Part shown: positions 52,523-59,398 of the stretch, one piece after another
Numbering within the stretch: the stretch's first letter is position 1
Layout of the letters: each line of letters opens with the position of its first letter
Origin: Candidatus Methanoplasma porotermitis
GTDB taxonomy: Archaea > Thermoplasmatota > Thermoplasmata > Methanomassiliicoccales > Methanomethylophilaceae
NCBI GenBank assembly: GCA_031290095.1
Contig: JAITOF010000087.1
Location: forward strand, 1 to 59,398
Direction: 5' to 3'
Length of the DNA stretch: 59,398 nt
Made by a program: the position numbers and the translations under genes
The notes under the pieces: generated by a model
What the model was told of the DNA's origin: nothing
What the model saw: the letters and a program-made list of their open reading frames with translations, nothing else
Databases searched by the model: none

Positions 52523-53363
52523 CCTCGGCAGGAAGCGCCGTCGACGACGTCTCTACCGCCGGCACGTCGCCCAGGACGTCTTCCACGGCATCCTTGGGGG
52601 CGTCCGCAAATATGCTGTTGCCCAGCATGCACATGGCCGCCCTTATCCCCGCCGCGCTCAGCTTCCTTATCGCGTCCGAGACCTCGGGCGCCTCCACCCC
52701 GGATGCCACGGAAAATACGTTAGATACGCGAAAAAGCGACTCCACATCCATCTTTTTCCTATACTCGGAAAGGGCGACGGCACCGTTCGACTCGAGTTTG
52801 GAACATCTGTTCTTGTCGCTGATGACTTCTGCGGTGCTCATCTTGGAGCCAAGAACAGCGACTGTCAGGAGAGGGAACTCTATCCCGGAATCTACGACCT
52901 TCCCTGCGGGCGGGAGGCCCGCCGCCGTTCTGGTGGGCTGATGGAGCTCTGACAGGAGTCCCGACACGTCCCCGAGGCCTCCGCCTCCTGTTATGTCTGC
53001 CATATGCGCCGCATTGAACGCATCCTCCCTGCTCTTTCCCTCGACGTCGGACGCGCACAGCGCGGCCGCCACCGCGCCTGCGGCGCTCATCCCGAACCCC
53101 TGCCCCGTGGGAAGGGCGTTGTCCACATGGACCTCGAACGTCCTCCAGGGGGAGACATATCCGAGTGCCAGCTTTGTTATTTTTGCTTCGGATTCGATGC
53201 CGTCTATGAACACGCGGGTACGTCCGCGAACCTCTTCCATGCATACCGTGGTCCCAGCCTTCAGCCTTATGCCCGCGCCTTCGGACCCCTTGTTGAACAT
53301 GTCTTGAGAATGGACGGGCCTGAAGAAGCACGTCACATGAGCGGGGCAGTATGCCGTTGTCAT
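52506..53363 (-). CDS. Pantoate kinase (GHMP family)
   Basis: A 285-residue GHMP-superfamily kinase, fitting the archaeal pantoate kinase of CoA synthesis. The ATP loop is LPTGQGFGMSAAGAVAAAL (about residues 85-103), and FFRP plus GSEGAGI mark the N-terminal substrate region. The phosphopantothenate synthetase partner is not in the window. ATG overlaps the coaBC stop (53360-53363), and coaBC adjacency supports the CoA assignment. Confidence 0.87.
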   Translation of the reverse strand: MTTAYCPAHVTCFFRPVHSQDMFNKGSEGAGIRLKAGTTVCMEEVRGRTRVFIDGIESEAKITKLALGYVSPWRTFEVHVDNALPTGQGFGMSAAGAVAAALCASDVEGKSREDAFNAAHMADITGGGGLGDVSGLLSELHQPTRTAAGLPPAGKVVDSGIEFPLLTVAVLGSKMSTAEVISDKNRCSKLESNGAVALSEYRKKMDVESLFRVSNVFSVASGVEAPEVSDAIRKLSAAGIRAAMCMLGNSIFADAPKDAVEDVLGDVPAVETSSTALPAEVTRKA

Positions 53364-54553
53364 ATGATTTCCGCGCAGAAGTTCAATATCTCGTCTGACA
53401 CGTCGGCCTTCGTCCCGGTGATGTTCTTTGCTTTGTCCCTTGTCACGAGTATCGCTGCGGAGGTCTCGCGCCCCGCGTCGTCTATGTCGTTGGCAACGAC
53501 GGCCTTCAGCCCGTACTCCAACAGGCGGCCCCGCGCCTTCCTTTCGAGGTCTGACGGGTTAAGGCCGGATTCTGCCTTGAACCCTATGACGTTGTCGCAT
53601 CTTTTGCAGATCATCGGCAGGACCTTCGGCACAGGGTTGAGAAGTACTGTGCGAGGGACGCCGCTTGGAATCTTGCCTTCCAGCCTCTCCGCCGGCGCGA
53701 AGTCCGCCAAAGCGGCAGGCACGATGACTATGTCGTGATTGACGGAGTCCAGCATCCCAACCAAGTCCGACACCGAGGCGTATCTTCTTATCGGGATGTA
53801 GTCAGGAAGCGGGACGCTGCTACCGCCCATCCATAGCTCGACGTCCGCGCCGCGCTCGAACGCCCTCTGTGTCAACATCACCGTCATAAGCCCGGTGGAA
53901 CGGTTGGTTATGAGCCTCATGGAGTCGAGCGGCTCCTCGCTCCTCCCGCCTATCACCAATATGCGCTTGCCTGCCAGGTTGTTCCTGGATAGCAGCTTCA
54001 CGGCCCAGGCGACCACCTCCTCCTTGGAGGCGACCTTCTCCCTGGCGCCGTCGCTGTGGGGGCCGATGACGTGCACGCCCATCCTCTTCAGCTTCTCTAC
54101 GTTCTCAGCGACCGCGGGGTTCTTGATCATGGAGCTGTGCATGGCAGGAGCCACTGCGACGGGGATGCCGCCGCCTATCGCGACCGTCGCCATGGACGTC
54201 ACCGAGGTGTCGTCGATGCCGGACGCGATCTTGGATATGGTGTTCGCCGTCGCGGGGTAGATTATGAAAAGGTCGGCGGCATTCTTTCCTCCGAGATGCT
54301 TGATGTGCTCCGTCTGGCCGGTCAGCTCGATTATCGGCTTCGTGCCTGACGCGAACTCCACCGCGTCAGGGGCGACCAGCTTGACGGCGCTCGGAGTCAT
54401 CACAGGGATGACTCTCGCGCCGTTCCTGACCATGTCGCGTATCACATGGAAGCAGTCCGTGGCGGCGATGCTGCCGGTTATGCCGACGACTATGGTCTTG
54501 CCTCTGAGCCTGCTGCTCTTCTCGCAGTATATCTCCTCCGACGGGTGCATCAA
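53360..54553 (-). CDS. coaBC: Phosphopantothenoylcysteine decarboxylase/synthetase
   Basis: A 397-residue bifunctional CoA enzyme. The N-terminal FMN-dependent decarboxylase (CoaC) has VVGITGSIAATDC, YPATANTISKIASGIDD and AVAPAMHSSM. The C-terminal synthetase (CoaB) has GGRSEEPLDSMRLITNRSTG and VPAALADFAP, ending FCAEII. It sits between tmk and pantoate kinase with 4-base overlaps on each side. Confidence 0.94.
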   Translation of the reverse strand: MMHPSEEIYCEKSSRLRGKTIVVGITGSIAATDCFHVIRDMVRNGARVIPVMTPSAVKLVAPDAVEFASGTKPIIELTGQTEHIKHLGGKNAADLFIIYPATANTISKIASGIDDTSVTSMATVAIGGGIPVAVAPAMHSSMIKNPAVAENVEKLKRMGVHVIGPHSDGAREKVASKEEVVAWAVKLLSRNNLAGKRILVIGGRSEEPLDSMRLITNRSTGLMTVMLTQRAFERGADVELWMGGSSVPLPDYIPIRRYASVSDLVGMLDSVNHDIVIVPAALADFAPAERLEGKIPSGVPRTVLLNPVPKVLPMICKRCDNVIGFKAESGLNPSDLERKARGRLLEYGLKAVVANDIDDAGRETSAAILVTRDKAKNITGTKADVSDEILNFCAEII

Positions 54554-55143
54554 ATCATCTCCTTTATCTTCCTGATTGCCTCGAAGAACACTTCATCCCG
54601 GCCTTTCGAGGCGTCCACTGTCACGAACGAGAATTTTTTCGCGAGCTCCAGGTACGTTGCGCGAACTTCTTTCAGGTACCCTGCGTCCTCGAACTTGCTT
54701 CTGGCGCCTCTGGAGCCGACGCGCTCCATCCCTTTCTCAGGGTCGACGTCCAGAAGGAACGTGACGTCCGGCTCGCGCACTATCGGGCGGTTGACCTCCA
54801 AGAGCCAGTCCGCGTCCAGAGCGCAGCCGTAGAGATGCGCCGACTGATAGGCGACGGTGGATGCGAAGTACCTGTCGCATATCACGTCCGTGCCGTCTTC
54901 CAGCATCTTGCATATCCTCTCTGTGTGCACTGCCCGGTCCGCTACGAAAAGCAACGCCTCGGCAGCCTGGGATATCCCCTTTACTTGCGCGCGCCTTATG
55001 AACGCGCCTATCTCGTCGTGCGTCGGCTCCTGGGTGACGCAGACCTTCCTGCCTTCGGAGGACAACGCCTCACCCAGCCTCTCGCACAGGCTGGACTTGC
55101 CTGCGCCGTCGATCCCCTCCAGAACTATGAATATCCCAGTCAT
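54550..55143 (-). CDS. tmk: Thymidylate kinase
   Basis: A 197-residue dTMP kinase. The P-loop is EGIDGAGKSSLCERL (residues 9-23), the DR motif is in VICDRYFASTVAYQ, and FLLDVDPEKGMERV precedes the lid, RGARSKFE. First gene of the tmk-coaBC-pantoate kinase unit. The gap 55144-55418 beyond it shows no gene. Confidence 0.95.
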   Translation of the reverse strand: MTGIFIVLEGIDGAGKSSLCERLGEALSSEGRKVCVTQEPTHDEIGAFIRRAQVKGISQAAEALLFVADRAVHTERICKMLEDGTDVICDRYFASTVAYQSAHLYGCALDADWLLEVNRPIVREPDVTFLLDVDPEKGMERVGSRGARSKFEDAGYLKEVRATYLELAKKFSFVTVDASKGRDEVFFEAIRKIKEMI

Positions 55144-55418
55144 TTACGTGATTGCATCGCACGGCTCGTATTTATGCTTTGGACCGGTGCGGCAACGGGA
55201 GGGGTGACTGCGTTGTTCGATATCGGCCCCGATTCGTCACTGTGTTTGGTTCCGTCTGACGGCGCCCCTCTGCCAAAGCAGATGTGCAGAGGCCCTTCAT
55301 CGGAGCGTCCGCATAGCCATACGAACGTGCTTCATATGCCTGGATCGAAGCCTCTTGCGGTGTGTGGCACCCTGTGTTCTAAGACACTCACGGAAACTGC
55401 AGTCCCTCGCCACCAGAA

Positions 55419-55583
55419 TCAACGGCTCGTTCTTCTGGAGACGGAAATCGTGAAGTATGCCATCAGAAACAGACCGATTACACCTTCCACTATCAGCCAA
55501 TTCTTAATGCCATTGGGTTCATCTCCGTTACCAAAGCCCATGGTAAGGAAGGCCACCCAACTTATGCGCATGTTGTCCCATAA
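55419..55583 (-). other. Out-of-phase pore and last membrane helix of the channel gene
   Basis: In the frame reached when the adjacent G tract has 14 (or 11) rather than 13 bases, the - strand reads LWDNMRISWVAFL, then the potassium-channel-like filter TMGFGNGDEPNG, then the helix WLIVEGVIGLFLMAYFTISV and RRTSR, stopping with TGA at 55421-55419. This matches the pore loop and inner helix expected for the upstream channel gene. It has no plausible start of its own, so it is best read as the switchable 3' part of that gene. Confidence 0.8.
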
Positions 55584-57418
55584 CCCCCCCCCCCCCACCC
55601 CAACCCTCCATAGCAGATGTCCTCTGCTAGGGACGGCCCAATTGACTCATGACCAAGCGTAAACATCAGTCCGAAGATGGACGGTGTGGCCAATATCCAA
55701 AACACTACCCGTGCTGGACTGGTTCCAAATCTGCCTATTGCGTCTGCCATACAAACGCCAATGTAGCCTATGAAGTTTATGGAACCCATGGTGACTGCTT
55801 TGACGGCGATTGCGATGATTAGTAAGGGTATGATTAGCAGTAATGCACGGCTGATAAATAATCTAAATTCGGCTTGGGTGTATGCGGTGACAGCGGGGTC
55901 TGTGAGGACTGTGAAGTCCATGTGGCCATGGAGGAGATCCGAGATGAAGATGACTGCGCGGGCTTTGACGGCGGAGTCCGTGGAGTTCACGACTTCCGTG
56001 TAGTGTTCTATGGGGGCCATGAGGATGGGTATGAGGTAGGACATCAAGTATAAGATGAAGATTATGACAATTGTGTGGTGGATTAAGACCTCATGACGGT
56101 CACTTTTATTGGGGGTGGCCTCAGTGGGTGCTTCCTCACGACGTTGCCTGTTGCGTGTCCTCATGTACTTGACCATCGCCTCGTCCTCGTCCTCATATGA
56201 GCCGAGTTTGTTGTATGCCTCCTTCATCGTATGGAACTGGTCGGCCATCGCCTCTTGGCTGTATTTTCCCTTAATGGGATGTTTGTACCTCTTGAGATTC
56301 GTGGGTATTTTTTGTCCGATTTTTTCAGTCTGGTCTGTTTTCACAAAGGATTCGTACTGAATATTCCCGTGGTAGAGTGCTTCGGATACCTTGCATTCAT
56401 TCCAGTCGAGGATGATGTTGCCTAGAAGATTCACGTCGTATATGTACAATGCTGTATGGCTGCATTTTTTCTCCAGCCCCATAATCAACATATACAAATT
56501 CATTAGGCGGCCTGCTTCCACAACCCACTCTTCGTCCCACTTGGTGTCAATTTTCAGTATGCCCTCGATACAGGAACCCTTCAAGCTGAGGAACCCAACC
56601 TTCCCAGTGATCTCCGCCTCCCCTCCAAACCATGAGTTCTCGAACATCAGGCAGTGGATTTTCTTCTCCGGAGACACTGTAAACTTGAGATGACCCTTGA
56701 ACTTCACATCCCAGAACCTAGCTTCTACGATGCCTCCTTTGGTCAGAAAGAAGACTTTGTCGAAATGGACCGTGCTTTCAAAGCCAGTCCGCTCGAAGAC
56801 CACGTCATTGAACGAAGTTCTTTTGAAGAACGTTTCACCCCCGAAGACTGCGTTGGTGAAGTCAGCTTTGCCGTTGAACACGGTGCCTTCCATGTGCGTT
56901 GCCGATTCGAACCTCGAGGACTCGAAACACGCACAGCCTTTGAAGACGGCGGCTCTGAAGTCCGTAGCGGGCAGCATGAAATCTCTGAAGTCTGCGTTAT
57001 CGAATGCCGAATATCCGAACAGCAACCGTTTCACGTTGCTTGGTCCTGACAGGATCTTTTTAATTCCAAGGCCGCATTTCTTCGGGAAGTATTTGCATCT
57101 GAGGTCCACCTCTCCCGCTTCAATGGCACAAGCGTCAGGATCGAAGACTTCAAGCTCCCACTCCACACATGCAGAGTATTGTGCAAGGCACACACCTTCT
57201 GGGGAGTATTCCCATTTCAGTGTGCTGTAAATCCGTTTTTTACGGTCGCCCCCCCCCCCCCCGCATTTCAACTTAGTTACGTCCCCTGCTTTCAGCTTGT
57301 CCCACGCTTTTTCGCATATTCCAAAACGCTCATTAAAGCTCGCATCGTAGTCGTGCGCTTTGACTAGCTCCCTGATCTCTTCTGTGGCGAGTGTTTTCGT
57401 CTCCAATCCCTCCGTCAT
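55562..57418 (-). CDS. Pentapeptide-repeat ion-channel protein, phase-variable, pore currently out of frame
   Basis: 618 residues in the present frame. Residues about 135-235 contain pentapeptide-repeat-like strings (FKGCACFESSRFESA, FNGKADFTNAVF). Residues about 430-600 have at least three hydrophobic helices (IVIIFILYLMSYLIPILM, LLLIIPLLIIAIAV, VVFWILATPSIFGLMF). It ends GGLGWGGGGYGTTCA, inside a 13-G tract and before any pore loop. With 14 or 11 G the protein would be about 672 or 671 residues and gain a TMGFG filter and final helix. A second tract of 14 G encodes Gly 53-57 and must keep its length for any product beyond it. ATG 57418 has AGGGGA upstream; 57436 is the alternative. Confidence 0.85.
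   Translation of the reverse strand: MTEGLETKTLATEEIRELVKAHDYDASFNERFGICEKAWDKLKAGDVTKLKCGGGGGDRKKRIYSTLKWEYSPEGVCLAQYSACVEWELEVFDPDACAIEAGEVDLRCKYFPKKCGLGIKKILSGPSNVKRLLFGYSAFDNADFRDFMLPATDFRAAVFKGCACFESSRFESATHMEGTVFNGKADFTNAVFGGETFFKRTSFNDVVFERTGFESTVHFDKVFFLTKGGIVEARFWDVKFKGHLKFTVSPEKKIHCLMFENSWFGGEAEITGKVGFLSLKGSCIEGILKIDTKWDEEWVVEAGRLMNLYMLIMGLEKKCSHTALYIYDVNLLGNIILDWNECKVSEALYHGNIQYESFVKTDQTEKIGQKIPTNLKRYKHPIKGKYSQEAMADQFHTMKEAYNKLGSYEDEDEAMVKYMRTRNRQRREEAPTEATPNKSDRHEVLIHHTIVIIFILYLMSYLIPILMAPIEHYTEVVNSTDSAVKARAVIFISDLLHGHMDFTVLTDPAVTAYTQAEFRLFISRALLLIIPLLIIAIAVKAVTMGSINFIGYIGVCMADAIGRFGTSPARVVFWILATPSIFGLMFTLGHESIGPSLAEDICYGGLGWGGGGYGTTCA
55584..55596 (-). repeat. 13-base poly-G tract (coding strand) before the channel pore
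   Basis: Thirteen C on the + strand. In its present length the channel frame stops at 55562 after GYGTTCA. One extra G, or two fewer, joins the frame encoding TMGFG and the last helix, ending at 55419. The tract is therefore a candidate slipped-strand on/off switch for the conducting form. Confidence 0.85.
57249..57262 (-). repeat. 14-base poly-G tract (coding strand) near the channel N-terminus
   Basis: Fourteen C on the + strand, read as CGGGGGD at residues 52-58 of the channel protein. The present length keeps the frame into the rest of the protein; a change of one or two bases would truncate it after about 60 residues. It is the second switch in the same gene. Confidence 0.85.
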
Positions 57419-57528
57419 TTCTTCCCCTTTGAGCATATCGCGCTGTTCGGTTTAAACTTGACTCTCGCCTTGCGACATGACTTCGGTCCAGACTGCCACA
57501 GACAATACTCCGCCGGCACTGATGTCTT

Positions 57529-57933
57529 TCACTGCACATCCTGCTTGCCCGCCGAAGTCAGCCTTGCCACCATGGAGTCCAGTGATTCCACGTCCTTGAC
57601 GTACTTCTTGGACAGCGTCGACAGCCTTGCCCGGACCGTCGCGTCGAACTCCGCTCCGAGCGCTGACAGCTGCGCCTCCAACTCTGACGCGAGAATCCCG
57701 CCCTTCCTGTCCCAGTCGGTGAGGATCACTGCCTTTCCTCCGTTCTCCATGACGTACTCCGCCGCCTTCAGCGGCCCCACCCCTTGTATTTGAAAGACCT
57801 CCCCCTCTATGCCCAAGGCCCTCAGCGCCCTCGCGTCCTTCCGCCCTTCCACCAGGACGATGCGGTCTCGCGCTAGTTCTGCCAGATCGTCCAGCGCGAG
57901 CATGATCTCTCGAAGCCTCTCCTCGTCGTTCAT
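57529..57933 (-). CDS. Toprim-domain protein (small primase-like)
   Basis: A 134-residue stand-alone Toprim protein. IVLVEGRKDARALRAL supplies the acidic Toprim glutamate, and VILTDWDRKGG holds the D-x-D pair. Archaeal relatives (COG1658 type) are small, nuclease- or primase-like proteins of unsettled role. ATG 57933 overlaps the stop of the DUF167 gene (ATGA); a longer frame to 58125 is rejected. The leader of the channel gene (57419-57528) lies beyond its end. Confidence 0.85.
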   Translation of the reverse strand: MNDEERLREIMLALDDLAELARDRIVLVEGRKDARALRALGIEGEVFQIQGVGPLKAAEYVMENGGKAVILTDWDRKGGILASELEAQLSALGAEFDATVRARLSTLSKKYVKDVESLDSMVARLTSAGKQDVQ

Positions 57934-58289
57934 ACGTGACGCTCCAGGATCTTCCGTATCTCTTCCGGGCCCCCTCTTATTAGCACTGTCTTCTGACGGC
58001 TCAGATGGCCGCTGACGACCTCGGAGCGGAATCCTATGAGGTCTCTGAACACGCCCTCGACCTCTTTGTTCGCCCTTCCTTCCAGCGGAGGGGCCTTCAC
58101 TCTTACCACGAGTCGTTTCCTCCATTCGTCGAACCCCTCCAGGCCGGACCTGTCAGACCTCGGAGAGACGAGGATGTCCACCTCCAAGCCGTCGCCTGTT
58201 ACGCGAGAAACGTCGCTGAGGCTCACGTTGCCTCCGCCAGTCGCGCCCGCACGATCGGCGACCTTCTCCGTCTTGGGTGGCGTCCTCAT
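57930..58289 (-). CDS. DUF167/YggU family protein
   Basis: A 119-residue protein with the DUF167 core: VDILVSPRSDRSGLEGFDEW, LVVRVKAPPLEGRANKEVE and VVSGHLSRQKTVLIRG. Members are small RNA-associated-looking proteins of unknown function. It is coupled to the Toprim gene downstream by ATGA. Confidence 0.9.
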   Translation of the reverse strand: MRTPPKTEKVADRAGATGGGNVSLSDVSRVTGDGLEVDILVSPRSDRSGLEGFDEWRKRLVVRVKAPPLEGRANKEVEGVFRDLIGFRSEVVSGHLSRQKTVLIRGGPEEIRKILERHV

Positions 58290-58434
58290 CGGTTATCGGT
58301 CGCGACATACGTCGACGAGTGAGTTAATGGTTGCCCTCGGCATCAGGCTGTCGTTCGACGTGGAAATGTTCTGACACGATTTCCCGAAGCCTGTGCAGAC
58401 GGCATTCTATTAACCTGTACATGGATTCGGACGT

Positions 58435-58755
58435 ATGGCGATAGAGAGAAAGACGGTCGATATGGCGGTTCGCAGGATAGTCGAAGACTTCAATCCGAAG
58501 GCGGTCATCCTTTTCGGCTCCGTCGCCAAGGGGACGGACGGAGAGGACAGCGACATCGACCTCATGGTGGTCATGGACTCTGACATGCCGAGGTTCGAGC
58601 GCAGCGTGGACGTGCGCTTCACGATAGGGATGCACAACACCCCCCTCGACATCCTTGCGTACACTCCAAAAGAGTTCGAGGAGCGGCGCAACGACAAATA
58701 CTCCGTGGTCTACGAGGCCCTTCAAACCGGGGTTGTGATGTATGGCTCTGTCTGA
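58435..58755 (+). CDS. MNT-type nucleotidyltransferase (HEPN/MNT pair)
   Basis: A 106-residue minimal nucleotidyltransferase. ILFGSVAKGTDGEDSDIDLMV contains the G-S motif (28-29) and the catalytic D-x-D (40 and 42). It overlaps the HEPN gene by 14 bases. Such pairs often act as toxin-antitoxin modules in which the MNT protein modifies and neutralises the HEPN partner. Confidence 0.88.
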   Translation: MAIERKTVDMAVRRIVEDFNPKAVILFGSVAKGTDGEDSDIDLMVVMDSDMPRFERSVDVRFTIGMHNTPLDILAYTPKEFEERRNDKYSVVYEALQTGVVMYGSV

Positions 58756-59116
58756 GTCTTCGATCCGGCTTCTCCGTAGCGCGAAAGACTCCATCCTCAC
58801 CGCCGAGGAGATATTCGAGCTGCACAAGGAGAGGACAGGTATCGTGGCATATCACATTTCGCAGTATGTCGAGAAGAGCATCGAGTCCAAGCTCATCGAG
58901 CTTGACATAGCATATCCGCGCACGCATAACATATTGACGTTGTTGGAGCTACTTCCGAACAAGGCCATCTCAAAGAGATACGTCTGGCATGCCGACACAT
59001 TGACTTCGTTCTCACACGCCCCCTGTTACGACGACATGTTGCCGACAGTGCAGTCGGTGAGAGAAGTGCTGGCATATGCCAAATACATAGTGGATGAAGC
59101 GTCGAAGATCGAGTGA
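58742..59116 (+). CDS. HEPN domain protein (partner of MNT)
   Basis: A 124-residue four-helix HEPN protein. ISQYVEKSIESKLIELDI and YPRTHNILTLLELL match the HEPN core with the T-H-N/D-L/I signature. The R-x4-6-H ribonuclease motif of the toxic subgroup is not evident, so a true toxin role is uncertain. Its start lies within the end of the MNT gene, giving coupled synthesis. The gap 59117-59321 shows no gene except a TATA-like AATAAAAACAAATA near 59287. Confidence 0.85.
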   Translation: MALSESSIRLLRSAKDSILTAEEIFELHKERTGIVAYHISQYVEKSIESKLIELDIAYPRTHNILTLLELLPNKAISKRYVWHADTLTSFSHAPCYDDMLPTVQSVREVLAYAKYIVDEASKIE

Positions 59117-59321
59117 CGGTTATTTTGCGACGTCGCGCGTGCGCCAGCTCCTGGCTCGGCGAGCCGTCGGCACGCTTTTGCGTATGGGGGTCCCACGCCC
59201 GTCAAGGCTGTCGGCATGTCCGTGCGACCGTTTGAAAACGGCCATTCTGACTGAACGCCATGATTTCCCTCGAAGCCCAGCCCTCAATAAAAACAAATAT
59301 CAACTGCCCCATGAGGCATGC

Positions 59322-59398
59322 ATGGCGGCGGAGAACGACATGACCATCGAGGACCTGAGCTCGGTGTACAGGGTGGAGAGGAAGTCCAAAGCCCTGTC
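59322..59398 (+). CDS. Start of a probable GINS-family replication protein (partial)
   Basis: The frame MAAENDMTIEDLSSVYRVE then RKSKAL runs off the right edge. The DLSSVYRVERKSKAL pattern recalls the N-terminus of archaeal GINS subunits. A TATA-like stretch about 30 bases upstream supports this start. Only 25 residues are visible, so the assignment is tentative. Confidence 0.4.
   Translation, partial: MAAENDMTIEDLSSVYRVERKSKAL

Noticed and set aside
1-59398. CRISPR array
   Set aside because: No regularly spaced repeats of 20-40 bases with unique spacers were seen; the promoter repeats at 46945 have spacing too short to be spacers.

Overview
The window is archaeal. It carries an archaeal PCNA, transcription factor S, a two-gene RPA, PAN (the proteasome-activating ATPase), aMBF1, Csl4, RpoK, uS2, a geranylgeranyl-type reductase, PurP, pantoate kinase, a riboflavin kinase fused to a DNA-binding domain (RbkR type) and an archaeal-type prolyl-tRNA synthetase. 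Gene content, GC-rich coding sequence, many ATGA start/stop overlaps and TATA boxes about 27 bases before start codons fit a Thermoplasmata-like euryarchaeon. A host-associated Methanomassiliicoccales methanogen is my best guess. This is inference: no 16S rRNA or methanogenesis gene is present to settle it.

Layout. 0-3 kb: an AAA/DUF4143 ATPase with a repeat-bearing promoter, and a membrane-anchored duplicated-domain protein. 3-12.4 kb: a long leftward gene series (two membrane proteins, TFS, PCNA, split transketolase, transaldolase, geranylgeranyl-type reductase, Taw2). 12.4-16.8 kb: a small inverted-repeat element, a structured leader, a beta-CASP nuclease, nadC and purH. 16.9-18.4 kb: an accessory patch with a decayed DNA methylase and a KilA-N gene interrupted by an in-frame TAG. 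18.4-34.2 kb: core metabolism and information processing (glutamate synthase, METTL5-like, Csl4, ThiI-like, XPD, serA with an aminotransferase, aspC, purP, RPA genes, MEMO, uS2, rpoK). 34.3-38.7 kb: DUF2240, MBF1, PAN, GPN GTPase, membrane proteins. 38.8-41 kb: a compact type II restriction-modification module bounded by near-identical 27-base direct repeats. 41-46.6 kb: glycosyltransferase, RbkR, purQ-purL-purS. 46.9-48.3 kb: a second DUF4143 ATPase whose promoter is three 23-base tandem units. 48.5-55.1 kb: trmI-proS-prs, a highly structured intergenic region, DUF357, and pantoate kinase-coaBC-tmk. 55.4-59.4 kb: a pentapeptide-repeat ion-channel gene with two long poly-G tracts, a Toprim/DUF167 pair, an MNT/HEPN pair and the start of a GINS-like gene.

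The most unusual signal is a set of four G/C homopolymer runs of 11 to 14 bases. Two lie inside one channel gene. The N-terminal tract is currently in frame. The C-terminal tract is one base short of joining the frame that encodes the pore loop (TMGFG) and last membrane helix. This looks like slipped-strand phase variation, which I do not know as an established mechanism in archaea. A third tract sits in the decayed DNA methylase and a fourth at the left edge. Other leads are the in-frame amber codon, the promoter repeats of the two DUF4143 ATPases, the direct repeats around the restriction-modification module and the hairpin-rich region near 51.8-52.0 kb.
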